Below, one piece after another: positions 27,193 to 36,457 of a stretch of 64,000 bases of DNA. The translations under genes and the position numbers were made by a program. The stretch is from Acherontichlamydia pituitae (GTDB lineage: Bacteria; Chlamydiota; Chlamydiia; Chlamydiales; Rhabdochlamydiaceae), in the NCBI GenBank assembly GCA_019634675.1, contig JAHCAX010000008.1, positions 1 to 64,000 of the forward strand, given 5' to 3'. Under the pieces are notes generated by a model that saw only the letters and a list, made by a program, of their open reading frames with translations, searched no databases and had not been told where the DNA came from. The stretch's first letter is position 1. Each line of letters begins with the position of its first letter.

Positions 27193-30102
27193 ATGGCATC
27201 GGCAGTGACTAGCCTCCTCCACTCAATGCGATCGACAATCCAACCTGAATTCAGTTCAAAAGCTGACGTCCTGAAAGGTTTTGAAACACGTTTCTCCATA
27301 TTTCATAATAATCAATTTATTACAGACCAGGCATTGTATCCTCGAATGCTAAAAGAACGGGTCTCTGAATGCCATAAAGAGCACTTTAGCACCGTCTTTA
27401 AAATCGAACAGCAGCGGGAAGGCCTTGCAGAGAAATTAGATGCCGTTGAGAAAGTCCGCGATCTAGTAAAGGTTCTCAATAATAGAGGGGACGAAGGACA
27501 AATCAAGTCAGCGTTCAATCAAATTCCCTTCCGTTATCAACAACAGATTTATTGGACGATTTGGTTGATGAAGGGATGCCCTTTTGAAGATGATTTTGGA
27601 AAAAAGGCCCTTGAAGCGGACATCTTTCTGCTGGCCTCAAATGAACCTTTGCTGTTTTTAAGAGATGGCAATTTAGCAGAGCAATTGTTATGGCGGCTAA
27701 AAGAGGAAGTAGCCATTCTTAAACAAGAGGCCCTGGTCAAAACGTTCGAAAAGATCTCAGATCTTCTCTACCGTCCTATTAGCGATTCCGCTGCAATTAT
27801 TGGTTTATTGGAAACATTGCCAAAAAACGAGCAATTATGGCTTCATTATGATGTTTATTCCTACTCAAGCGAACCTATTGAGGTGAAGGAGACAGAGGAC
27901 TGGGGGAAAAAAGAGCTGTATCGCAATCTCAATGTATTAAAAGAGATCCTGATCCCTTCCCCTTATCCAAATTATTCTTCCGCTAGTTCATCTTTATCTT
28001 CTTTTTCCTCTTCATCAAACATCTTTGATCACCATTATCGCTGTCATCTTGAAACCCTTAAAAAACTGAGGACAGCCAAGGAGCTAGAGGAATTTGAGAG
28101 GATTGCAGTCCTTTCTCAGACATTTCCAAAAGAGACAATTCATAACATCCTTGGAAGCATGTCTGCTTCTGTAAGGTCTATGGTCGAACAGGTAAAGGCT
28201 TCTGAAGGTTCCGAGGTTCCCATCGTTGAAAGTTCTAGCTCTTCTTCCATTGAAACTTTGTATGAACGCAGAGGAGCTCATATTCATCAGGATAGCACGA
28301 CCTTTCGGGTATTTGCTCCAAATGCAAAAAACGTGCAGCTGCAACTGTGTCATAAGGGGGTTGTGGAACATACGATTCCACTGCAACGGAACTTCCTTGG
28401 TGAATGGGAAACTACCACTAAGCTAGCACCTGCCGGCACAACTTACCGTTATCTTGTTGAAGATGCCTCCGGAATGCTCCTCTCTCGTACGGATCCTTTC
28501 AGCTTTTCTACAGCTAAATACTTTACATTCGAAGGCACAGAACGGACAGAATCAAGAGTTGTGGATGTCGATCAGCATGAATGGAAAGACGAAGAGTGGA
28601 TCAGGCAGCGTACGATGTCCGACCCGCTCCAAAAGCCTCTTTCTGTGTATGAAGCGCATGTAGAACTATGGAGGCAGCGGGATGGAAAACCTCTTTCTTA
28701 TCGAGAACTTGCCCAACATTTTATCGAGTATTGCAAAGAGATGAACCTGACACATTTGCTCCTTTATGGACTTATGGACAGTACAGGGGGATGGGGATTC
28801 CATGTTCAAAACTATTTTGCTCCCAATCCCCACTTGGGCTCGACAGAAGATTTTCAAGCTTTCGTCGACGAGCTGCATCAGCATGGAATTGGTGTCCTTC
28901 TGATGTGGGTTCCATCCCATTATAAAGAAGAACCCAAAGAGTCCTCATTGGACCATTGGGATGGAACAAACCTTTATTCCGATGGCAATAGCGAATGGGA
29001 CAGCCAGCTCTTTGACTTCAGCAAGCCGGAAGTGTGCGCGCTGCTCGAGTCCAGCCTCTTGTTCTGGCTGGAAAAGCTGCATTGCGATGGGATCAGCATG
29101 GATGCTGTCAGCCATGTGGTAAGCCGGAACGGCGCCCCGTATAAACCCGGGATTAAGTTTTTGCAGAATTTGATGCAAACGATCAAGGAGAGGGTTCCTG
29201 GGGCCATCATCATCGGAGAAGAAGCGACAGCTTACGAAAAGTCGACAGATCCTGTCGAAACCGGAGGATATGGATTGGATTTGGTATGGGGAGCAGACGT
29301 CGGAACGAAGATGCGGAATTTTTTAAAGGTCCCATTTAAAGATCGCCCGACTAAACACCAGACCGAGTTCATGCGATTTTTGAGCCATGTCCAAGGAAGA
29401 CCAAAAATGATCATTTCCCATTCTCATGATGAAAGCGCTAATAGGAACTGGACGGAGGGCTATCCAATAGAACAAGATCGGACCCTTTACCGTGTCCAGC
29501 ACAGTCCTCAGCAAAGTGAAAAATTTGCCGACATGCGCAACTTCTTCAGCTGGCAGATCCTGGCGCCTAACCGCGGCTGCATGATCCACATGGGCGACGA
29601 GTTCGGACAGCGCCGATCATGGGATGCAGGGGTTTGGACTGAGGACGTATCGATTGAGTGGCATCTTTTGGACCCATCGCGCAATGCCGATTCTGATTGG
29701 CATAAAGGGCTTCAACTCTGCGTCAGCGATCTTCTTAGGCTCTATCAAGCACGCCCAGCATTCTGGAAATCAGGGGAAGCTGGTTTTCGGCAATGCTGCG
29801 ATCATCCCGAAAACAATGTCATCGCCTACGAGAGGAGCGCACCCGGAGAGAAAAGGGCCTACGTCGTCCATAATTTTTCTAATAAGGAATGGGAAAGCTA
29901 CCGGATCTATTTTGGCGATGAGTCTAATATCTCAGAAATTGGTAGCTTGCACGAGGTGTTCAATTCCAACTTAAGCAAATATGGGGGATCGGACAAGCAT
30001 CTTAACTCATCCGTTGTGATTACAAACGATGAAAAGTCTGGTAAGCCCCTCTATATGACGATCGCAGTGCCTCCGCTGTCGACGATGGTCTTCGAGGAAT
30101 AA
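27193..30102 (+). CDS. GlgB-like protein with WxG modules and a degenerate GH13 site
   Basis: The 969-residue protein starts at an ATG with AGGGGA in front. Two divergent WxG-like units lie near residues 108-148 (IYWTIWLMKG, DDFGKKALE) and 206-250 (DWGKKELYRN). A serine-rich stretch follows near 260-275. A CBM48 begins near 357 and a GH13 branching-enzyme-type barrel runs from about 480 to 870. DGTNLY, nucleophile Asp637, the GEEAT acid/base pair (676-677), SHDES and MGDEFGQRRSW are kept. Region I reads LLMWVPSHY, with Met571 where branching enzymes have Asp. Region II reads GISMDAVSH, with Ser635 where GH13 enzymes have Arg. Both positions are near-invariant. It may be a pseudoenzyme, a glucan-binding regulator, or an enzyme of altered specificity. 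Confidence 0.88.
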   Translation: MASAVTSLLHSMRSTIQPEFSSKADVLKGFETRFSIFHNNQFITDQALYPRMLKERVSECHKEHFSTVFKIEQQREGLAEKLDAVEKVRDLVKVLNNRGDEGQIKSAFNQIPFRYQQQIYWTIWLMKGCPFEDDFGKKALEADIFLLASNEPLLFLRDGNLAEQLLWRLKEEVAILKQEALVKTFEKISDLLYRPISDSAAIIGLLETLPKNEQLWLHYDVYSYSSEPIEVKETEDWGKKELYRNLNVLKEILIPSPYPNYSSASSSLSSFSSSSNIFDHHYRCHLETLKKLRTAKELEEFERIAVLSQTFPKETIHNILGSMSASVRSMVEQVKASEGSEVPIVESSSSSSIETLYERRGAHIHQDSTTFRVFAPNAKNVQLQLCHKGVVEHTIPLQRNFLGEWETTTKLAPAGTTYRYLVEDASGMLLSRTDPFSFSTAKYFTFEGTERTESRVVDVDQHEWKDEEWIRQRTMSDPLQKPLSVYEAHVELWRQRDGKPLSYRELAQHFIEYCKEMNLTHLLLYGLMDSTGGWGFHVQNYFAPNPHLGSTEDFQAFVDELHQHGIGVLLMWVPSHYKEEPKESSLDHWDGTNLYSDGNSEWDSQLFDFSKPEVCALLESSLLFWLEKLHCDGISMDAVSHVVSRNGAPYKPGIKFLQNLMQTIKERVPGAIIIGEEATAYEKSTDPVETGGYGLDLVWGADVGTKMRNFLKVPFKDRPTKHQTEFMRFLSHVQGRPKMIISHSHDESANRNWTEGYPIEQDRTLYRVQHSPQQSEKFADMRNFFSWQILAPNRGCMIHMGDEFGQRRSWDAGVWTEDVSIEWHLLDPSRNADSDWHKGLQLCVSDLLRLYQARPAFWKSGEAGFRQCCDHPENNVIAYERSAPGEKRAYVVHNFSNKEWESYRIYFGDESNISEIGSLHEVFNSNLSKYGGSDKHLNSSVVITNDEKSGKPLYMTIAVPPLSTMVFEE

Positions 30103-30231
30103 ATTGTGCATTGAAAGATTTTGTAAGTTTGGACAGGTTGCACCATTGCCTAATCCATTTTCAATTTCAATCTTTATCCTAGGGAAAATGCTTTGTCTAT
30201 CGAAGCTCAATGCTTCAACTTGACTCTTTTT

Positions 30232-30265
30232 TGCTGAGTCCAAATTCAAAAAACCGGACTCAGCA
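30232..30265. terminator. 10-bp hairpin between convergent genes
   Basis: TGCTGAGTCC and its exact complement GGACTCAGCA flank a 14-base loop between the stop codons of the GlgB-like gene and the 659-residue unknown gene. T runs lie nearby (TAGCGTTTTTCC on the plus side), making termination of the plus-strand gene plausible. Confidence 0.45.
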
Positions 30266-30280
30266 TGGTAGCGTTTTTCC

Positions 30281-32260
30281 TTATCGTGGAATGGCAAAAC
30301 TACGGTATATCAACTCCTGTTCTTCTACAGAATCTGCGCCTGTGATATCGATCATTGAGATCTTAGCGTCAGAAAGAAGGCGTCTGTCTCTTAATGAAAC
30401 GATCCACTTGGCGACAAACTCCCCTTTTTTGGTGCCATCTTTGCTGATTTCATAGACGCCAGTGCGGATCGTTGTGAAATCCTCGTTGCGTGAAACAAAA
30501 AATTCGCAAGTAGGGTTTTCTTGGGGCTGTACAAACTTAATTGTGTATCCTGCTGCCGCAAGAGGAGCTGCAATTTTTTGCCGTAATGGCATATCTAGAT
30601 AAGCCCAAGAAGAAAAAGATGCAGCACGGAGCATAAGAGCTAGGTTTTCTGAAGGAGGAAGGCGAAACTCCCTGTTTTTAATGAGATCTTCTGCTAGAGA
30701 AGATCCATCGATATGCTGATCCTTCGATAAGAAGCAAAGTGTTTCAATCAACCTCTGATAATAGATGGCGGGTCTAGCTTCTCTAGGCACTTCCGTCAAA
30801 TCGATTTCAAAAGGGCTTCCATTTATTCGTATGGATACAAGCGGAAGTGGAGAAGCAGATGGAAAATAGGAGCGGTTGACTTGTTCCATTGGGATTGCTT
30901 TCAAATTATCAATGGAAATTGGGGTATGAACCTTAAACGAAGCCATTTCAATTAGACATTTTTCATAAGCAAGCCGTTCAAATATTTTTCGTTCCAAGTT
31001 AGTTGAGTGGGCATTGAACTCAAGAAACAGCCTTATTAGATAAAAATGGCAAGGTTCATCAATTGCAAGTTTTAGCTCCTCGATCAGTTCCTCTTCTAAA
31101 GAATCAAAAGCAATTTTAAACTTTTTAATATCGATAACCGAGGCCAGTTCGCTGAGGCGTTGTTGTTGTTCTTCCGTTAGAGGCTTTGTTCTTGCATAAA
31201 GAGCTTGCTGCACTTGCTCTGCAAGTGTTCTAAGGAGTATGGGAGACTGAAAGAATTTTCTCCAGGCGATCGTCCAGCTATCAACATCATCTTCTTTAGG
31301 CAATTGTCCTTTCATTTCGTTTTGAATGATGCTTGCCAAGTAGGTTGCAATAAGAACGTGTTGAGTTGCAAGATCTCGATGCATCTTATGTTCATAACCT
31401 AACAATGGAGCGCTAGAGGTCGTTGTAGGAGTTGTTTTAAAGAAGGTTGAAAGATCAATTGCCGGATCGCTCTGCGTAGCTAAATCTAAAGGACCAGCTT
31501 GAGACTTTTTGGTAAAACTTTGAATTCTGCTTATCGTTTCTGTAAAGGCATCGGTAATCTTAGGATTAGCCTTGAAGCTAATGTATAATCCTCCGCATAA
31601 ATCGCCTGGTTCGGGAAGGACTAGGCGGATCAAAGAGGGGTAGAGTTGACACAGAGCTCTTTTAAAAAAAATACGGTCATATCCCAAACAAGGAACAGTG
31701 GTATTAGACTGCTGGTTATTGATTGCGTCTTTGATCTTATTGGAGATTTCAAGAAGTTTATCTAGGTAATTTGGGGTAGCGTGAAAGATTGAGGGATTAA
31801 TGAATCGGTTTGAGCTGCTTGAAACCGGATCTAATGAATCGGCAGCGGAAAAGGCCAGAGGACAAGGAGTTGTTGGAAGTTTTAGGGCATCGGTGTCTGG
31901 TGAAGGTTGCTTTCTAAAAGTAATGCGAAGTGTTCCAGACTCATCTCCGAATACAAATTTAACATGCGGATAAGTCTTTAATAAAAGTTGAAAGAGTCTA
32001 ATCGACTGGTTTTCAACTCGAATTGTGATGTTTTTTCCATCAGCAGATTCAAACTCTCGCAGAATACTGTCCCAAACTTTAACTATTCGACCTTGGAGTT
32101 CTGCATCATGGCAAATAGTTTGGGGAATCCAATGGTGAAAATAGCTGAGGTCTACATTTTTCAAAGGATCATTGGCTCCAGGGACAGCGCTAGCAAACAT
32201 AAGTTTGCTCATTATATCTGAATTATTACTAACTTCTTTAAAAGATGCTCTTGCAGCCAT
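30281..32260 (-). CDS. Unknown 659-residue protein
   Basis: I do not recognise a domain. The ATG at 32260 has GGAG in front; a further in-frame ATG lies at 32290. The protein lacks a signal peptide and clear membrane segments. It looks mixed alpha/beta, with two similar-looking segments in the first third (SIRLFQLLLKTYPHVKFVFG then ESGTLRITFRK; FKRALCQLYPSLIRLVLPEP then GGLYISFKA) that could be an internal duplication. A helical middle part follows. Base composition is more AT-rich than the aro genes beside it. Its location between glycogen-related and aro genes gives no functional hint. Confidence 0.75.
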   Translation of the reverse strand: MAARASFKEVSNNSDIMSKLMFASAVPGANDPLKNVDLSYFHHWIPQTICHDAELQGRIVKVWDSILREFESADGKNITIRVENQSIRLFQLLLKTYPHVKFVFGDESGTLRITFRKQPSPDTDALKLPTTPCPLAFSAADSLDPVSSSSNRFINPSIFHATPNYLDKLLEISNKIKDAINNQQSNTTVPCLGYDRIFFKRALCQLYPSLIRLVLPEPGDLCGGLYISFKANPKITDAFTETISRIQSFTKKSQAGPLDLATQSDPAIDLSTFFKTTPTTTSSAPLLGYEHKMHRDLATQHVLIATYLASIIQNEMKGQLPKEDDVDSWTIAWRKFFQSPILLRTLAEQVQQALYARTKPLTEEQQQRLSELASVIDIKKFKIAFDSLEEELIEELKLAIDEPCHFYLIRLFLEFNAHSTNLERKIFERLAYEKCLIEMASFKVHTPISIDNLKAIPMEQVNRSYFPSASPLPLVSIRINGSPFEIDLTEVPREARPAIYYQRLIETLCFLSKDQHIDGSSLAEDLIKNREFRLPPSENLALMLRAASFSSWAYLDMPLRQKIAAPLAAAGYTIKFVQPQENPTCEFFVSRNEDFTTIRTGVYEISKDGTKKGEFVAKWIVSLRDRRLLSDAKISMIDITGADSVEEQELIYRSFAIPR

Positions 32261-32365
32261 TTTTCTCCATAATTTAAATGCTGGAAACATATAAGTTTTC
32301 TGGTGTTTTTTTGCAAATGAAATTAATATTAAAATAATTAATTAAAGAATAAGATGTTTTATTTT

Positions 32366-32402
32366 GAAAAAAGCTCGAAGCAGTCAAAAACTGTTTTTCG
32401 AG
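32366..32402 (-). terminator. Intrinsic terminator of the aro operon
   Basis: Read on the minus strand, CTCGAA and TTCGAG close a stem with further internal pairing, followed directly by C and six T. It lies just after the aroC stop codon at 32417, as expected for the end of the nine-gene operon. Confidence 0.7.
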
Positions 32403-32416
32403 TCATTGTAGAATAA

Positions 32417-33514
32417 TTATATCTTTGAACAGCGATTGAGAAGAACGGCATCGGCTAGGACGATGGCCATCATGGCCTCAACGATCGGCACTGCGCGGAT
32501 GGTGACGCATGGGTCATGGCGCGAGCCTTCCGGGATCTTGAACTCTTTTTCTTCGCCTTGGGTGCTGACCGTTTTTTGTGGCTTCATGATGCTGGAGGTT
32601 GGTTTAAAGGGGACTCGGAGGATCAAGGGCATGCCTGTGCTGATGCCGCCGAGGGTACCGCCTGCAAGGTTGCTGGCCTTGGTGATCTTCCCTTCATCAT
32701 TGAGGATGAACTGGTCGTTGTGTTCCGAACCTTTCATGCGGGCGGCTGCAAAGCCCGATCCGATCTCGAACCCCTTGGTGGCTGGGATGGAAAGCATTGC
32801 CTTGGCTAAATTGGCCTCGAGCTTTTCATAGACGGGGTCGCCTAGGCCGGCTGGAAGGTTAAAACCGACAGACTCGATCACACCTCCCAAGGAATCTCCC
32901 TCTTCTTTTACCTTCTCGATAGCGCGGATGATCTTTTCCGTTGCAGCCTCGTCGGGACAAAAAATAGGGCTTTTCCGGGTTGCCGCTTGCAGTGCTGCCG
33001 GATCATTGAATGCAGGCTCTGGCATGCTGATCCCGCCGACTTCCCGAATAAAGGCCACGACCTGGATCCCATAGACGGCCAGCAGCTTTTTAGCGACAGC
33101 GCCGGCTGCCACGCGGCAAGCGGTCTCGCGGGCAGAAGAGCGCCCGCCGCCGCGGTAATCGAAGATCCCATACTTTTCAAGATAGGTGAAGTTGGCATGG
33201 CCAGGGCGGAGCAGGTCTTTGATCGGTTCATACTTGGATGAGTCGGCATCTTTGTTAAAAATGATGATGCTGATCGGAGCTCCTGTCGTCTTTCCTTCAA
33301 AAACTCCAGAGCAGATCTCTGCGGTGTCTTTTTCTCCACGTGGGGTAACATAGGCTGTTCTGCCAGGCTGGCGGAAGGCTAGCTCTGTGTTGATCTCTTC
33401 ATCGGAGATAGAGAGTCCTGCAGGACATCCATCGATGACGACTCCGATTGCTTTGCCATGGGATTCTCCCCAGGTGGTGATTCGGAAGAGGTTGCCAAAG
33501 TGATTGCTTGCCAT
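32417..33514 (-). CDS. aroC: Chorismate synthase
   Basis: The 365-residue protein has GNLFRITTWGESHGKAIGVV at the start, the HANFTYLEKYG and GGGRSSARETACRVAAGA signatures, and a C-terminal RHDPCVTIRAVPIVEAM. It converts EPSP to chorismate with reduced FMN. It is the last gene of the aro operon, 11 bases after aroK. Confidence 0.96.
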   Translation of the reverse strand: MASNHFGNLFRITTWGESHGKAIGVVIDGCPAGLSISDEEINTELAFRQPGRTAYVTPRGEKDTAEICSGVFEGKTTGAPISIIIFNKDADSSKYEPIKDLLRPGHANFTYLEKYGIFDYRGGGRSSARETACRVAAGAVAKKLLAVYGIQVVAFIREVGGISMPEPAFNDPAALQAATRKSPIFCPDEAATEKIIRAIEKVKEEGDSLGGVIESVGFNLPAGLGDPVYEKLEANLAKAMLSIPATKGFEIGSGFAAARMKGSEHNDQFILNDEGKITKASNLAGGTLGGISTGMPLILRVPFKPTSSIMKPQKTVSTQGEEKEFKIPEGSRHDPCVTIRAVPIVEAMMAIVLADAVLLNRCSKI

Positions 33515-33525
33515 ATGCAGGTTCC

Positions 33526-34047
33526 TTATTCTTTAATAGCTGCGGCCAATTCTTCGAGAACGGCCTCATCCGTTTTATTGCTCACATCGATCCGGACAGC
33601 ACGGACCCTTTCGTAGATCGTTTTCCGCTTTTCGTACATCCTGTCAAAAGATCCTTCCGGATCGATTGGGTCTAAGTATGCGGGGAGCGGGGAGCTTAGG
33701 ACCCTTTTCTTTAATGCCTCTTTATCTAATGTCAAATAGATGAGCCGGCCCATTTTTTCCAGGATTTCCACATTCGAACGGTGCAAGATCATGCCGCCGC
33801 CAACTGCGATGATAGAGGATTGGACATTCTGGATAGCGGCGAGGACTTGGGTTTCCAGAGCGCGGAATCCTTCTTCGCCTAATTTCATGTAGATCTCGCG
33901 GTATCCGATCCGCTCTTTTTTCAATAGGGCATATTCTTCTTCGATCAATCGGTCGGTATCGATAAAAGGGCGGGACAGGTAGGCGCTCAGCCTTTTGCCA
34001 AAGTAGGTCTTGCCGCAAGATTTAAAGCCGAAAAGGATCGTGTTCAC
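33526..34047 (-). CDS. aroK: Shikimate kinase
   Basis: The 173-residue kinase has the Walker A motif GFKSCGKTYFGKRL, DTDRLIEEEY for shikimate binding and AVGGGM. I chose a GTG start at 34047, giving a GTGA overlap with the aroA stop. The open frame extends further upstream into aroA but adds residues not expected before the first strand (NTILFGFK). Confidence 0.93.
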   Translation of the reverse strand: MNTILFGFKSCGKTYFGKRLSAYLSRPFIDTDRLIEEEYALLKKERIGYREIYMKLGEEGFRALETQVLAAIQNVQSSIIAVGGGMILHRSNVEILEKMGRLIYLTLDKEALKKRVLSSPLPAYLDPIDPEGSFDRMYEKRKTIYERVRAVRIDVSNKTDEAVLEELAAAIKE

Positions 34048-35330
34048 TGTCTGACCTCGATCGATGCGCCGAGGTTGGACAGATCGCGCGCAAATGTTGG
34101 AAATGTTTTGGCAACGCACTCGACTCCGTCAATCACGCTTTCTCCTTTTGCTCCAAGGGCTGCGATCGAAAGGGACATCGCTATCCGATGGTCGGCGTAG
34201 GACTTAAGCTGGGCTCCATGAAGAGAGGAGCGTGAGACGATCAGTCCGTCAGGAGTCTCTTCGATAGAAGCTCCCATTTTTTTCAGTTCCGTGCAGATGC
34301 TATGGATCCGGTCCGATTCTTTTTTTCGGGCAACTGCGGCATTGACGATCCGTGTCGTCCCTTCCGTGTAGCAGCCGATCACGGCTAAAATGGTGATCGC
34401 ATCGATATAGTCGTTGATGTCGAGCTCCATCCCTTTTAGTTTGGAGCCTTTCTTGATCTTGAGCTGCTTCTTTTCAGCGTCAATTTCGATGTTTGCGCCC
34501 ATAGCAATGAGCACTTCGATCAATTTTTTATCTCCTTGGCAATCATCCATGTCGATGTTGCCGAGGGTCAGTTCAGAATCGGTGACGATCGCTGCCGCAA
34601 TAGGGAAAGCAGCTGAGCTGAAATCGCCAGGGACGCTGATATCAAATCCATCGTAGCTGCCATTTCCATGCACGGTGTAGTGGGTGTAATTGTCGTTGTC
34701 GACGCGTAAGCCCAACCGTTTCATCCAGCTTAAGGTCAGGTCGATCCAAGGTTTTTCACCGGGATTATCGACGAAGATCTCGCTTTTTCCATTAAGAAAG
34801 CTCGTTGCGATCAGGATCCCTGAAACAGGTTGGGAATCTTCTCCTGGGAGGGTGACTCTTCCTGGCTTCATCGGACCTTTGATCAAAATGGGGGCATAGC
34901 CGTCCTGACGCATCGAATCGGCCATTGCACCCAGTTGCGATAGGGCGTTAAGCAGTGGTTTAACGGGGCGGTTATGCCGGATCGAATGGTCGCCGGTAAT
35001 GACTGTGTAAGTGGGAGAAAGTCCTGCAAGGGCCCCGATAAACCGGAGGACTTGTCCCGAATTGCCAGAATCGATCACGTTTTCTGTGCTTTGAAGCTTG
35101 CCTCCAGTTCCATTAATGATGATTTCCTCATTGTTCATTTCGGCAGAAGAGCCAAACATGCGGACAGCATCGACCATGGCAAAAGTGTCAGGGGAGTTCA
35201 AGTAGTTCCGGACATAGGTCTTTCCTTTTCCCATCAGTCCAAAAAGAATGGCCCTCAGCGTATGCGATTTGGAAGGAGGAATAACGATCGTTCCTTTAAG
35301 AGAAGAAGGGGAGACTTTGAACTGGGTCAT
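34044..35330 (-). CDS. aroA: EPSP synthase (3-phosphoshikimate 1-carboxyvinyltransferase)
   Basis: The 428-residue protein has PPSKSHTLRA at the phosphoenolpyruvate site, DHSIRHNRPVKPLL and a C-terminal SYADHRIAMSLSIAALGAKG. The usual GNAGT/GNSGT segment reads GNSGQVLRF, with Gln where Thr is normal. It overlaps aroB as ATGA and aroK as GTGA. Confidence 0.95.
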   Translation of the reverse strand: MTQFKVSPSSLKGTIVIPPSKSHTLRAILFGLMGKGKTYVRNYLNSPDTFAMVDAVRMFGSSAEMNNEEIIINGTGGKLQSTENVIDSGNSGQVLRFIGALAGLSPTYTVITGDHSIRHNRPVKPLLNALSQLGAMADSMRQDGYAPILIKGPMKPGRVTLPGEDSQPVSGILIATSFLNGKSEIFVDNPGEKPWIDLTLSWMKRLGLRVDNDNYTHYTVHGNGSYDGFDISVPGDFSSAAFPIAAAIVTDSELTLGNIDMDDCQGDKKLIEVLIAMGANIEIDAEKKQLKIKKGSKLKGMELDINDYIDAITILAVIGCYTEGTTRIVNAAVARKKESDRIHSICTELKKMGASIEETPDGLIVSRSSLHGAQLKSYADHRIAMSLSIAALGAKGESVIDGVECVAKTFPTFARDLSNLGASIEVRQ

Positions 35331-36457
35331 CGTGCACCTCGGAATTGGGAAAGGGTCGAAATAATCACTTCTTGCAGGATCGCATCATCGATCGTCGTGC
35401 AGTAGGCGCCGTTAAAAGCCGCTGGAGAGCCGATCGCCTCTAATAGGACAAAGCGGGGTTTTGCATTTTTAGCTTTTTTATCGAGTATCATCGCTCCGTA
35501 CAGGTTTTCAAAGGTGAGCTTATCAGATATGGCTAGCGGGAACTCAAAGAGCTTGAGGATGTGCTCGATCTGCTCGCAAACAGCCTTATCGAGGAGGCCG
35601 AGCCGATGGCTTAAATTAGCTTCAGCGAGCATCCCGACGGCAACAGCTTCGCCATGGGCAATCCGGTAGTTTTCCAGGAGCTCGATCGCATGGGCGACCG
35701 TATGGCCGAAGTTCAAGATTCTCCGGTACCCGTTTTCTTGGAAGTCCGCTTCGACGACATCTTTTTTAATTAAAAAGCTATCATAGATCACTTCCTGCAA
35801 AAATTCCGGGTCCTTTTTTATCCATTGGGAGTGGCCATCGATCAGTTTTTGAAACAATTTAGGGGAGCGGATCAGTCCATGCTTGATGATCTCGGCAAGT
35901 CCGTTCCTCCACTCTCGATCAGGAAGCGTTGATAATGTCATTGTGTCGATCTGAATGTGCTCTGCAGGGTAGTAGGTCCCGATCAGATTTTTTCCGAAAG
36001 GGGTGTTGACCCCTGTTTTTCCTCCAATGACGGCATCGACCATGCAAAGAAGCGTTGTCGGAATGCAGAGAAGGGACACCCCTCTGCAGAAGGTGGAAGC
36101 GACATAGCCTGCCAGGTCTGTCGCAACGCCTCCGCCGATGGCGATGATCGCCGTGTCTTTGCCGCATTGATGGGCAAACAGCTCATCTTCCAATCGTTCC
36201 TTCATCTCGCGCGTCTTTGATTCTTCTCCAGCGGGAAAGGTCAGTTTTGTAACAGCAACACCCTGTTTCTTTAAGAATGCCGCCCATTTGTCGACAAGCA
36301 GCGATTGGATATGCGAGTCTGCGATGGTCACAAGCTTTTTGTTGAGGCTGCTTAAGGTTTCAACCCAAGCTTGGCTGTATAAGATTTCATGGCCGAAATG
36401 GACCTTGGTCGTAATGGGAGATGGGGTCAGCTGGAGGGTAAGGTCGCGTTTGATCAT
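35327..36457 (-). CDS. aroB: 3-dehydroquinate synthase
   Basis: The 376-residue protein has the NAD-binding GGGVATDLAGYVASTF, GGKTGVNTPFGKNLIGTYY and metal-ligand regions around EIIKHGLI and GHTVAHAIE. I chose the ATG at 36457, which overlaps the aminotransferase stop as ATGA. A TTG three codons upstream is a weaker option. Confidence 0.95.
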   Translation of the reverse strand: MIKRDLTLQLTPSPITTKVHFGHEILYSQAWVETLSSLNKKLVTIADSHIQSLLVDKWAAFLKKQGVAVTKLTFPAGEESKTREMKERLEDELFAHQCGKDTAIIAIGGGVATDLAGYVASTFCRGVSLLCIPTTLLCMVDAVIGGKTGVNTPFGKNLIGTYYPAEHIQIDTMTLSTLPDREWRNGLAEIIKHGLIRSPKLFQKLIDGHSQWIKKDPEFLQEVIYDSFLIKKDVVEADFQENGYRRILNFGHTVAHAIELLENYRIAHGEAVAVGMLAEANLSHRLGLLDKAVCEQIEHILKLFEFPLAISDKLTFENLYGAMILDKKAKNAKPRFVLLEAIGSPAAFNGAYCTTIDDAILQEVIISTLSQFRGAR

